This document shows, in pieces, positions 33,475-43,100 of a stretch of DNA of 64,000 bases (within the stretch, counting starts at the first letter, position 1; every line of letters begins with the position of its first letter). Source of the DNA: Oscillospiraceae bacterium (GTDB taxonomy: Bacteria > Bacillota > Clostridia > Oscillospirales > Oscillospiraceae); the NCBI GenBank assembly GCA_015068325.1, contig SVKQ01000004.1:124001-188000 (forward strand), read 5' to 3'. The notes beneath the pieces are model-generated. The model saw only the letters and a list, made by a program, of their open reading frames with translations. It was not told where the DNA came from and searched no databases. The position numbers were made by a program, and so were the translations under genes.

Positions 33475-34520
33475 CTGTTCTCTGTCAACTCCATCAAAAA
33501 CAGCTTCAGCTCCGCCTCGCTGTCCATATTCCGCTCGCTCTTCATCCGCCGGTCCAGCGTCTGGCACCGCTGCACTGCGTCGCGGCACCAGTCGTGATCC
33601 ACCTGGCGGGCAGCCTGCAGCAACAGCTTGGCGGGATAATCGGAGCTCATGCCCCAGAGCTGCTTGAGCCAAAAGCGGTCCTTCCCGCCGTCCAGCGCCA
33701 TGCGGGCGGTATAGATCCGCCGCAGCTCCTTCCCCACCGCCGCCAGGATGGCGATAGGCTCTGTCTGCATCCGCAGCAGTTCGCCGAGCACCTGTGCGGC
33801 CTCGTCATATCTGCCGGCTGTGATGCGGTTCGTCATATCGAAGATTCGCGCATCCAGCACCGGGTCCGCCACGGCGTTGATGTCATCGACGGTGACACTC
33901 TTTCCCTTGGCATAGGCGCCGATCTTCTCGATTTCCGGCACCAGTTCCGTCATCAGCGTGCCGCAGGTAAAGAGCAGGTGATCCGCCGCGGCGTCATCGA
34001 TGTCGTGCCCCAGGGCAGCAAAGCGGCGCTGCAGCCACCGCAGCAGCTGCTGCCGTTCCTGCTGCCGGAACTCCACCTCCACGGCGCAGCTGTCCAGCGC
34101 CGCACAAAGCTTTTTCATCTTCCCGTCCCGTTTATAGAGGATCAGATCGTAGACGAACACCAGCGTGCAGTAGTCTGGAAAATCCGCCAACAGATCGATC
34201 AACTGGTTTCGGCTCGCTTCGTCCAGCTTAAACAGATCCAGATCTGTGACGGTGACCAGCGTATGTTCCGCCATCATGGGCATCGCCTCTGCGGCCTCTG
34301 TCAGCTCCTGGATGGTCAAGCCCTTGCCGTTGAGACGGTGGTAGTTGAACTCCTCAAAACCGGCTGGCACCAGCAGCTTCTGCAGCTCCTCCAGGTAGTA
34401 GCGGCGCAGATACGCTTCCTCGCCGTAAAACAGATAGATGCGGTCTACATCGCCGCTTTTCAGCGCAGCGCGCAGCCGGTCTATGCCGTCCCTGCCGGCG
34501 CTTGTTCTTGCTGCCATCAC
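33471..34520 (-). CDS. holA: DNA polymerase III subunit delta
   Basis: Clamp-loader subunit that opens the beta clamp. The 349-residue protein starts after a short basic leader with RIYLFYGEEAYLRRYYLEEL, the HolA N-terminal motif, followed by the AAA+-like fold and a C-terminal collar domain. It directly follows comEC, the conserved comEC-holA order. GTG 34520 and ATG 34517 are both possible starts, with GGAGG 6 or 9 bases upstream. Confidence 0.93.
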   Translation of the reverse strand: MMAARTSAGRDGIDRLRAALKSGDVDRIYLFYGEEAYLRRYYLEELQKLLVPAGFEEFNYHRLNGKGLTIQELTEAAEAMPMMAEHTLVTVTDLDLFKLDEASRNQLIDLLADFPDYCTLVFVYDLILYKRDGKMKKLCAALDSCAVEVEFRQQERQQLLRWLQRRFAALGHDIDDAAADHLLFTCGTLMTELVPEIEKIGAYAKGKSVTVDDINAVADPVLDARIFDMTNRITAGRYDEAAQVLGELLRMQTEPIAILAAVGKELRRIYTARMALDGGKDRFWLKQLWGMSSDYPAKLLLQAARQVDHDWCRDAVQRCQTLDRRMKSERNMDSEAELKLFLMELTENR

Positions 34521-36793
34521 TTCTTCCCTCCATACACCGTGACCAGAATGTCCCCCTGCTCATCTGTGCGGCAGACCTCCGCTCCGGCGGCCCAGAGGCG
34601 CCGGATAGTCTCCTCTGCGGGGTGGCCATAGCTGTTGTCACCCACGCTGATGATAGCAGTCTCCGGCCGTACCTCTTCCAAAAATTCCCGGGCAGAACTG
34701 TATTTGGAGCCGTGGTGGCTCACTACCAGCACCTCCACATCCGGCAACTCATATGCATCGATCAGCCGTTTTTCCGTAGAGCCCGCCATGTCGCCGGTGA
34801 TCAACAGGTCGAAGTCTCCGGCGCTGCACAGGATCGTCAACCCCTGCTCGTTCATGTCGCCTTCCCCGATGGGCGGATAAACTGTCAACTCCGCCTCGCC
34901 CACAGCCATTGCCGACGGATCGCAGATGTATACCAATTCGATGCCGTAGCGTTCAGCCAACCCCACCAACCGGTCACGCACACCGAATTCATCTTCTATA
35001 TCGGGCAGCCACAGCTGCTCCACCGGCACCCGGGCCAGCAGCTCGTACATGCCGTTGGTGTGGTCGGCGTGGTAATGGGTCAGCACCACGGCTTTCAGAC
35101 GGTGGTATCCGATGCTGCCCAGCAGATCGGCGGCCCGGCCGCCAGCTTGGATATAGCTGTTGCTGCTGCCGCAGTCCACCATCACGGCCTCGCTGCCGGA
35201 GTAGAGCAGCACGCATTCCCCCTGCCCCACATCCACGGCGACGGCATCCATGGTGCCATAGCGGAATTCGCGTCTGTTTACACCGATGCACACCAGCAGC
35301 ATCGCCGCCACCAGAAGCCCGGCCAGCACATAGCGGCGCCTTCTGCCTTTGGTAAGCCAGCAGAAGCCCAAAAGCACATAGGCGTAGAGCAGCCACCAGG
35401 CCAGATAGCGATTGGAGAAATACAACGCATGGTACGGCAGCCGCATCAGCCACCGGGCGATCAGCAGCACGTAGTGGACCATCAGCCAGCTGAGCCAGCC
35501 AACGAATTGCGCCGCGGGCAGCCACACGAAACCCAGCAGCACCGTCAGAAGGCCTGCCATAAAATTCCATCCGGCCACCGGTACCGCCAGCAGATTGCTC
35601 ACCGGCGAGATCAGCGTGAAGATGTTGAAATAAAATGCCGTCAGCGGCACCGTAAACACCAGCGCCGCCAGAGAAGCGGAGACGTTGGCGGATACCAGTG
35701 CCACCGCATAGCGGAGTTTGCGCCGCTTGCCGCGGTAAAAGCCCGTGAAAAACTGATACAGCCGCCTCGCCAGCAGGATCAGGCCAAGTGTGGCCGCAAA
35801 GCTCAATTGCAGGCTGATGCCGCCGGCGGCGTAGGGGTTAGCCAGTAGCAGGATCAGCAGCGCCGCAGACAAAGCCGTAAGGGGATCGCTCTCCCGCCGG
35901 AGCAGAGGCGCAGCCAGCAGGAAGATCTGCATGATGCAGGCCCGCACCACAGAGGGCGACAGGCCCACCATAACCATGTAAAAGAGCAGCACCAGGCTTG
36001 TCACAATACAATAGGTCCGCCGCCGGTGTGGCGGTATCAGGAGCCCCAGCAGCGTCACCAGAAAGGCACAGTGCAGGCCGGATACCGCGAACAGGTGGGC
36101 CAGTCCTGCCTCGGACATGGCGGCGCTGTCCTCCTCCGCGATATGGCTGCGGTCGCCCGTCAGCTCCGCCAGCACGAAGGCTGCCGTAACAGGGTCGTCC
36201 CAAATTTGGCTGATCCGCTCCTTCACAGCCCGGGCAGCCCGCTGGGGCAGGAACCATACGCTGTTTTCCAGCGCGCTCTCTGCCGTCAGTTCACCCCGTC
36301 CGTAGAGCAGCACAAACACGCCCCGGGCGGTAAAGGTGGTGATACTGGTCTCCCGGATGCGGGCGGCGTCCTGCCAGCGGGCTGTTCCGCTGATTCGCTG
36401 GCCCGGCCGCAGGTCCATGACCTCTTCCTCGCCGTAATAGACGGCCTTGACCCCTGTCCGCAGCCACACCGTGACCTTGCCGCCGTAATCCGTGGCGATG
36501 GGATCATCCGCCACCACGCCGGAAAAGGCCTGCGCCTCCTCGCCGCAGCGATTGACGAACGGGCGGCACACCAACGTGTCGTAGACGCGGAAATAGAGCA
36601 GTCCCGCCGCCGCCGCGCAGAGGATCAGCAGTACACGCTTTCCATATGGCAGCTTCTTTCGCAGCAGCAGCGCGGCGACCGCCAGTACCACCAGCACCAG
36701 TGCTGTCCAGAACTGCCATCCGTCCCAAGGCAGCAGCACCGAGACAAAGACAGTGGCGGCAAAGGAAAGAGCCAGTGTTGCCAATGTGCGCAC
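34517..36793 (-). CDS. comEC: DNA internalisation competence protein ComEC/Rec2
   Basis: Channel for single-stranded DNA uptake. The 758-residue protein has an N-terminal membrane segment pair with an OB-like DUF4131 domain (about 50-180), a competence domain with about eight helices (about 200-500) and a C-terminal metallo-beta-lactamase domain with THYHADH near 572. Start GTG 36793 with GGAGG 9 bases upstream. Promoter at 36826-36854. Competence in this organism is not shown by the presence of this gene. Confidence 0.94.
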   Translation of the reverse strand: MRTLATLALSFAATVFVSVLLPWDGWQFWTALVLVVLAVAALLLRKKLPYGKRVLLILCAAAAGLLYFRVYDTLVCRPFVNRCGEEAQAFSGVVADDPIATDYGGKVTVWLRTGVKAVYYGEEEVMDLRPGQRISGTARWQDAARIRETSITTFTARGVFVLLYGRGELTAESALENSVWFLPQRAARAVKERISQIWDDPVTAAFVLAELTGDRSHIAEEDSAAMSEAGLAHLFAVSGLHCAFLVTLLGLLIPPHRRRTYCIVTSLVLLFYMVMVGLSPSVVRACIMQIFLLAAPLLRRESDPLTALSAALLILLLANPYAAGGISLQLSFAATLGLILLARRLYQFFTGFYRGKRRKLRYAVALVSANVSASLAALVFTVPLTAFYFNIFTLISPVSNLLAVPVAGWNFMAGLLTVLLGFVWLPAAQFVGWLSWLMVHYVLLIARWLMRLPYHALYFSNRYLAWWLLYAYVLLGFCWLTKGRRRRYVLAGLLVAAMLLVCIGVNRREFRYGTMDAVAVDVGQGECVLLYSGSEAVMVDCGSSNSYIQAGGRAADLLGSIGYHRLKAVVLTHYHADHTNGMYELLARVPVEQLWLPDIEDEFGVRDRLVGLAERYGIELVYICDPSAMAVGEAELTVYPPIGEGDMNEQGLTILCSAGDFDLLITGDMAGSTEKRLIDAYELPDVEVLVVSHHGSKYSSAREFLEEVRPETAIISVGDNSYGHPAEETIRRLWAAGAEVCRTDEQGDILVTVYGGKK

Positions 36794-36825
36794 TGTCTCT
36801 CACCTCCCGCCTGTACTTCGCCCAT

Positions 36826-36854
36826 ATTATAGCAAATATCGCCCCCGGCGGCAA
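36826..36854 (-). promoter_or_regulatory. SigA-type promoter of comEC-holA-rnmV
   Basis: Minus strand TTGCCG (36849-36854), 17-base spacer, perfect TATAAT (36826-36831), leader about 26 bases. Confidence 0.65.
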
Positions 36855-36866
36855 GGGTGATCTGCT

Positions 36867-36945
36867 GTTGGAAGCGACTCGGATGATACGTGAACCGTAG
36901 AAGCTGCCCTTGTCGGTCGCTGCTCCAACCGACAGGCTCTTTTTT
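36867..36945 (+). ncRNA. Candidate structured RNA ending in an intrinsic terminator
   Basis: The stretch 36794-37114 has no convincing gene. Within it, on the plus strand, GTTGGAAGCGAC (36867-36878) can pair with GTCGCTGCTCCAAC (36916-36929) with a two-base bulge. A terminator stem TGTCGGT/ACCGACA (36911-36917 and 36928-36934) with six T's at 36940-36945 overlaps the second arm, so the two folds exclude each other, as in an antiterminator/terminator switch. No plus-strand promoter is evident before it, and no known riboswitch class is recognised. Could be a stand-alone small RNA. Confidence 0.4.
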
Positions 36946-37037
36946 CTCTGCTCAAAACGACCCATATAGCTTATGCATCGTTGTGAATTTGGCCTTCCAT
37001 GCCTCGTCCGCTCTCCGTAGGTAAACGGCGGCGTTTC

Positions 37038-37066
37038 TTGACATTTTTGCAGTACTGTGGTGTAAT
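37038..37066 (+). promoter_or_regulatory. SigA-type promoter of the first ABC transporter operon
   Basis: TTGACA (37038-37043), 17-base spacer, TGTAAT (37061-37066). Predicted leader about 40 bases before ATG 37115; it starts downstream of the structured element at 36867-36945. Confidence 0.78.
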
Positions 37067-37114
37067 GAAGAAAACACTGTTGCCATCTCGTCAATGGCAC
37101 TGAAAGGGATCGAT

Positions 37115-37825
37115 ATGAAGCTTGTGATCTCGGATCTGAAGAAATCCTTTGACAAAACGGAGGTGCTGCGGGGCGCCTCCTTCACCTTTGAGCAGGGACG
37201 CATCTACGGTCTGCTGGGCCGTAACGGCGCCGGCAAGACCACGCTGTTCAACTGTCTCAACGAGGATCTGCGTACCGACGGGGGCTCCTTTTCGCTGGAA
37301 GACGACGCCGGACAGCGACGCCCCCTCACCTGCGACGACATCGGCTATGTGCTCTCCACCCCGGTGGTGCCGGAATTCCTGACAGCCCGGGAGTTCATCA
37401 AATTCTTTCTGGACATCAACCGCGGCAGGATCGCTTTTCCCAAAGAGCCGGACGTATATCTGGACTATATGCAGATCGACGAGTCCGACCGGGGAAAGCT
37501 GCTGAAAGACTTTTCCCACGGCATGAAAAACAAGATGCAGCTGCTGGTGAACTTTATTGCCGATCCGCCGGTCCTGCTGCTGGATGAGCCGCTGACCTCG
37601 CTGGATGTGGTCATGGCGGACGAGATGAAGAACCTGCTGCGCCGGCGGAAAGAGGGCCATATCACCATCCTCTCCACCCATATCATGGAGCTGGCGCTGG
37701 ATCTGTGCGACGAGATCGTGATCCTGCACGGCGGCATGTTGGCACCCGTGGTGCGGGATCAGCTGGCCGATGAGCAGTACAAGGACCGCATTATCGCCGC
37801 GCTGAAGGAGGAACGTCATGCTTGA
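37115..37825 (+). CDS. ABC transporter ATP-binding protein
   Basis: A 236-residue ATPase with Walker A GRNGAGKT (about 35-42), a signature of the FSHGMKNKMQ kind in place of LSGGQ, Walker B VLLLDEPL and the His switch LSTHIMEL. It belongs to the ABC-2-like drug or peptide exporter ATPases. The ATG at 37115 is preceded by AAAGGGA; an ATG seven codons earlier lacks a ribosome site. Overlaps the permease gene by eight bases. Cargo unknown. Confidence 0.88.
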   Translation: MKLVISDLKKSFDKTEVLRGASFTFEQGRIYGLLGRNGAGKTTLFNCLNEDLRTDGGSFSLEDDAGQRRPLTCDDIGYVLSTPVVPEFLTAREFIKFFLDINRGRIAFPKEPDVYLDYMQIDESDRGKLLKDFSHGMKNKMQLLVNFIADPPVLLLDEPLTSLDVVMADEMKNLLRRRKEGHITILSTHIMELALDLCDEIVILHGGMLAPVVRDQLADEQYKDRIIAALKEERHA

Positions 37826-39419
37826 CGCCTTCGTCACCTCCTCCCGCCTGCGGATCACCTACCGACTCAACGGTATCCTGTACTGGCTCAAACGCCTGCC
37901 GCTCCTCCGCAGGCTGCTGCCTGCCAATGTATATGACATCGGCTGGCTGAAAACTTTTGCGCTTATTCTGGCGGTTTTCTCGGAGGTTGCCGGTATCTTC
38001 CTGGGGAAGATCTTCTATACGGCGCTGCTGATCTTTGCCCCTGCAGCGCTGCTGTTCACCGGCCGCGGCACAGCACCCGCCAGCGCATTTCTGCATATCT
38101 TCGCCGTGTTGTCTCTGCTGGGCGCTTTGATTAACAATCCTCTGTTTGAAAACGATGCCAACGCCTATTACGCCATCTTTCTCATGCGGATGGATGCCCG
38201 CCGCTACGCCCTGTCCAACTACGTCTATTATCTCATCAAAACGGCAACGGGCTTTATCGTTTCCCTGGCGTTGGCCCGGCTGGTGGGCAGACACCTCGTG
38301 CCGGAGGCGTCTGTTTCCCTATGGTGGATCCTGCTGCTGCCCCTGATGACAGTCACCTTTAAGATCATCGTCTCCGCCCTCAATCTGTCGGTTTTCCGCA
38401 GGAGCGGCCACATTCTACAGGGGCGATTTCCATGGCTGACGCTGTCCCTCACCTTGGTTCTGCTGCTGGTGGCCTACGCCTTCCCCTTTCTCCGGCTGAC
38501 GATCTCGCCGGCCGCGCTGGCCATTCTGTGCGCCGCCGCGATGTGCGCCGCTCTTCCGGCAGTGTGTTCTCTCCGCCACAGCCGCGACTACCGCCGTATT
38601 TATCAGGCCAACCCCTACACAGAACTCACCCACGACACGATCCAGCAGTCTGTGCAGGAGGGGTACCAGAAGAAGCTGGTGCTGGATACCGGAGAGGTCA
38701 GCCGTAAAAGCGGCTGTGCCTACCTCAATGAGCTGTTCGTTAAGCGCCACCGCAAGATGCTGACGCGCTCGGCAAAGCGCCTTGCTATGGTCCTGACCGC
38801 TGCGGCCGTCGCTGCGATGGGTGCCTGTGCCTTTTTGCCATCGTTTGCAGAAAGCGTAAACTCCCATATGATGCGTGCGCTGCCGACCTGTCTTTTCGCA
38901 ATGTACATGGTCAACCGGGGCGCCACAGTGACGGAGCTCATGTTTTACAACTGTGACCACAGTCTGCTGGCCTATCGCTTTTATCGCCAGCCGAAGGTCA
39001 TTCTGGATCTGTTCCGTGAGCGGCTGAAAACAGTGGTGCGGATCAATCTGCTGCCGTCCTCCGTCATTGCCGCGGCGCTGCCACTGCTCCTGCTTGTCAG
39101 CGGCGGCACGGCGCAGCCGCTGGATTATGCGGTGCTTCCGGTGTCCATCCTGGCCATGTCGGTGTTCTTCTCCGTGCACTATCTGGTACTATACTATCTG
39201 CTCCAGCCCTATACGGCAGGCCTGGAGCGGAAAAGTCCCCTCTACTCTCTGCTCTCCGCCGCCACCTATCTGGTGTGCTACGCGGGGATGAGGATTCCGC
39301 TGGAGAGTTCCATGGTACTCTTTGGCGCCATTCTCATCGCTTTCTGTATGGTCTATATCGCTGTGGCGCTGCTGCTGGCCTACAAGCTGGCGCCGAAAAC
39401 CTTCAAGCTGCGACAGTAG
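37818..39419 (+). CDS. ABC transporter permease, ABC-2-like, unknown cargo
   Basis: A 533-residue membrane protein with an N-terminal soluble basic part, roughly ten to twelve hydrophobic segments in two blocks (about 45-240 and 320-525) and a hydrophilic middle part (about 255-310). It is cotranscribed and overlaps the ATPase gene. I do not recognise a named family. Terminator at 39441. The pairing suggests a two-gene exporter; substrate cannot be told. Confidence 0.75.
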   Translation: MLDAFVTSSRLRITYRLNGILYWLKRLPLLRRLLPANVYDIGWLKTFALILAVFSEVAGIFLGKIFYTALLIFAPAALLFTGRGTAPASAFLHIFAVLSLLGALINNPLFENDANAYYAIFLMRMDARRYALSNYVYYLIKTATGFIVSLALARLVGRHLVPEASVSLWWILLLPLMTVTFKIIVSALNLSVFRRSGHILQGRFPWLTLSLTLVLLLVAYAFPFLRLTISPAALAILCAAAMCAALPAVCSLRHSRDYRRIYQANPYTELTHDTIQQSVQEGYQKKLVLDTGEVSRKSGCAYLNELFVKRHRKMLTRSAKRLAMVLTAAAVAAMGACAFLPSFAESVNSHMMRALPTCLFAMYMVNRGATVTELMFYNCDHSLLAYRFYRQPKVILDLFRERLKTVVRINLLPSSVIAAALPLLLLVSGGTAQPLDYAVLPVSILAMSVFFSVHYLVLYYLLQPYTAGLERKSPLYSLLSAATYLVCYAGMRIPLESSMVLFGAILIAFCMVYIAVALLLAYKLAPKTFKLRQ

Positions 39420-39440
39420 AAAACGAACCCGAATAAAACG

Positions 39441-39471
39441 GGATGGCCTGCTCGCTCAGAGCAGGCCATCC
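39441..39471. terminator. Bidirectional terminator between two converging ABC operons
   Basis: Perfect 13-base-pair stem, GGATGGCCTGCTC with GAGCAGGCCATCC, five-base loop. TTTATG follows on plus and CGTTTTATTC on minus. Confidence 0.88.
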
Positions 39472-39484
39472 TTTATGCGCAGCT

Positions 39485-40150
39485 TTATTCCGTCAGCAGG
39501 CCGTCCTGCAGATACAGAAGGCGGTCAGCCCGCCCCCCCAGCGACGGGTCATGGGTCACGATGACCACGCAGTAACCATCTTCGTGGGCCAGGGCCGAGA
39601 GGATCTGAAAGATCTTGTCGCTGTTGGCGGTGTCCAGGTTGCCGGTGGGCTCGTCTGCCAGCAGCACCTTCGTGCCCATGCCCAGCGCTCGGGCGATTGA
39701 CACACGCTGCTGCTCTCCGCCGGAGAGCATAGCCGGAAAGCGATCCAGCGCCGTCTCCGGCAGCCCCACTCGGCCGATCAGTGCCGCCGCACGGTCCCGG
39801 GCCGCCGCCGGGCGCATGCCCTGCAGTTCCATGGGGTACATGACGTTCTCCGCCACCGTCAAAAGCGGGAACAGGCGGAAATCCTGGTAGATCACCGCCA
39901 CCTTTTCCCGGCGGTAGCGCTCCAGATCCATCTCGTCGGTGGAGACGCCCTCACACAGCACCTGTCCCGCCGTGGGCACGTCCATGCCCGCCATCAGTGA
40001 CAGCAGCGTGGTTTTGCCGCTGCCAGAGGTGCCCATCACCGCTGTGACAGCCCCCGACTCAAAGCTGCAGGAGATACCGCGGATCGCCTCCACCTGCTGG
40101 TACGGGGACCGATAGACATATTTCACATCACGCAGTTCAAACACACTCAT
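39485..40150 (-). CDS. ABC transporter ATP-binding protein, MacB/LolD-like
   Basis: A 221-residue ATPase with Walker A GTSGSGKTT (about 40-48), signature LSGGEQQRVSIARAL, Walker B KVLLADEPTGNLDT and His switch VIVTHD, the typical set for FtsE/LolD/MacB ATPases that drive FtsX-type permeases. Four bases after the large permease gene. Substrate unknown; such systems handle peptides or antibiotics or act as signalling modules. Confidence 0.9.
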   Translation of the reverse strand: MSVFELRDVKYVYRSPYQQVEAIRGISCSFESGAVTAVMGTSGSGKTTLLSLMAGMDVPTAGQVLCEGVSTDEMDLERYRREKVAVIYQDFRLFPLLTVAENVMYPMELQGMRPAAARDRAAALIGRVGLPETALDRFPAMLSGGEQQRVSIARALGMGTKVLLADEPTGNLDTANSDKIFQILSALAHEDGYCVVIVTHDPSLGGRADRLLYLQDGLLTE

Positions 40151-40154
40151 GACA

Positions 40155-43100
40155 CTACTCCTTATCTGTCAATAGCGCAATCAGGTTCACATGGCTGATC
40201 AGCCGGACCGATACGGCGCAGCCAATCAGGTAGCACAGCAGATATGCCGCCGGAGCCACCCACTGCAGCGTACCGCCGGCAAAGCACCACACCAGCGCCA
40301 CGCATCCCAGCAAACAGCCCGCCAGACACAGCAGCGCCTGCTCCCAAAAGAAGGAGAAAAACAGCCTGCCCCGGCCCACGCCCAGGCCACGCATCAGGGC
40401 GAATTCCCGCTTACGGCCGTTGACCATCAGCCACGAGATGATAAAGCCCAGCAGTGTCACCACCAGGAAGATCATGCTCAGCATCACGCGGCCCATGGAG
40501 ATAGAACGGTTCAGGTTTTCTGTCGTCTTGATGAAGGAGGCATCCCGCAGCACCAGCGCTGTGCGGCTTGCCCCTATATGTCCCGGCCAGCCGAAGCCAG
40601 CCCGGGAAAGCGCATCGCGGGTGGCCTCCAGATGTACCGCCGAGGACAAGGTGAAGCGGCAGGTGGAAAAAGTCGCCGAATCAGCCTGATAGGCCCGGTA
40701 ATTCTCCTCACTGGGGCCCATGCTCCACAGGAAGGCACGTGCATCACCGGGGATCGCCTCCTTTGTATAGAGGAGATCCGTTGGGAACGATGCGGCCAGC
40801 GGCACATAGATATGGGCGCGGCTGCCCATCTGGCGGTAACTGCCCACGATCCGCAGTGTAACAGGCAGCACTGCGCTGCCCTGCGGCAGCTTGCAGATGG
40901 TCGTGCAATGGAGCGCACCGCCTAAAGCAAGATCGTGCTCTGCAAGGAAAGTGTCCCCCATCACAGCGGGATAGAATTCCGGCTGCTGCTGCACACCGCT
41001 GAAGACAGCCAGCATCGAGGGGTAGTTCTCGTCGGACAGGCAAGATTCATTCCACCCATCCAACCAAGTAATGAATGGATCTGTAAAGTAAAACTCCTTT
41101 GCGCCTTTCAATCCATTCACCGATACGATATCCGGTTGGTGGAGGATCCAATCCTCCCGCCGTTCCTGGGCAAAGGATCCGTCTCCGAAGGCGGGCATCT
41201 CCTCGTCCAGCCAGTAAGGTTGACGGACGGAGACATGCATCTCGGACACATCCTCCAGCGCCAGAAGCTGTCGGGCCGTGGAGACAGAGACGACCAGCCC
41301 GGAGAAATATCGGCCATTGGTGCTGGTGACCTGACCTTCCAGCGTCGTGTCCCGCAGAACATGATCCCGCTCTGTCTCCCATGTCTGATACACACCGCTC
41401 AGGAGGAGAATCATTGCCGTCAGCACACAGGATACAGCCGGCACCACCACCGAACGGGGACCGCCCCGTCGAATGGAGAGCAGCGCAAAGCGCAGGCTTC
41501 CACGGCCCACCAGACTGGTACGGCCATGGGGTACCCGCACGCGGCTCTTGCCGCGCCGCAGCGTTCCGCCTCGATATGCCATCGCCAAAAAGACGGCACA
41601 CAGTACCATTGCCAGCAGAATAATGGCAACCACTGTCAGCAGGATTGGCCATAGCGGCGGCTTTACCGTCAAGTCAACCTGCTTCACAGCGCTCAACAGC
41701 ATCTCGCTGTAGCGCAGCCGCTGGCCGCTGCTGCTCTCCGCCCGGGCCTGTATAGTCCTGAAAACGGTCGGCAGGCCCAAGGACCCCAGTACACCACCCA
41801 GCACGGCAGCGCCGCCGGAAATCACCAGCGCCCCGGAGAGCAGCCACAGGGCGATCTTCCTCTGCGGCGTGCCCAGGGAGACCAGGATCCGTACCGTCTC
41901 GTTCTGGCGCCCCACGAACAGGAACGCAAACAATACCAGCACGGCCATTGTACCCACAGCACTGATCAGCAGCACGTGAGAGGCAGTGCTCTGCATGGTC
42001 TGGAACGGCTCCACCGCGTCAGCATAGCCCTGATCCAACAGCGTCAGGCGCACATTTTCCGGCATGTGCTGCTCCAGCGCCACTATGGCATCGCCAGCTG
42101 CTGCATTTTCTAGGGAGATCACTCCCAGTTGATAGCCGAACAACGGCGCGTCCTCCGCCGGACCCTGGCGCCAGATGTACCCCAAACACCCCTCATAGGT
42201 GTTGGTGCGGCCTGCCACCGTCAACACCTCTTCACGATCTGTCAGTGCAATGTCATAGCGGCTGGACTCCGAGGAGGCAAAGGACGTGACGCGGATGGTG
42301 TCTCCTACTGCAAGGCCCATGCTCTCAGCTATGTCGCCGCTGACCACACACTCTCCGCTCCCCTTCGGCAGCCGGCCGGACTGGAGATAGACCAATCCCT
42401 GGTGGAACTCCCACACATCGCCCACATCGCCGCAGGTCACGGTATGCACGTAGTTGTTGATGATGCGATATCGTTCGGCATAGTCGCAGAAGACCCGGGG
42501 GATCTCCTTTTCTGCGCTGTATACGGCCCAGGGCTGCTCACCCGAACCGGAAAAAGCGCTCACCTCCAGCGTACGCATGCCGTTTCCGATACCTTGCTCA
42601 TCGCCATTGACGAAGCAGCCGTGAATCACATATCTGCCGTTCTTCTCCAGTTCAAGCGGCAGGTCCCCCGGCAGGATATTGATAACCACACCGTTCTTCT
42701 CCTCATAGGCGTAGATGGTCTGGTCCGTGATACCTGTGTAGTAGAGCACCCGGCCTGTTTCGACCTCCTCATAGTTGCGCATGTCATAGGGATCAAAGAA
42801 CGGGTCGTCCGTATCTGCACCCGGCCGCAGCCGCAGTTCCTTTTCCGGTATGGGAGAGATGTGGGATACCTGGACAATGGCATAGTCCCGGTATGGCATA
42901 TCAATGCCGATCCTGCGGTAGCCCTCCACGGCGGACAGCGTGTGGCTGTCCCTGTACCAGGCCTTGACACCCCCCACAGCCTTGACTGCGTCGTCATCGA
43001 TCGCTGAGGCCGCCGCCCGGGCGTAGTTGTCGGGCTCGTCGCCGTTCGGGTACTCCGCACCCAGATATTCCACCAGCGCGATGGAGCGATAGGCCCCCTC

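Noticed and set aside
36504-37100. A 198-codon minus-strand frame crossing the comEC start and the structured element
   Set aside because: It overlaps the comEC promoter and N terminus in another frame and has no ribosome site or known domain.
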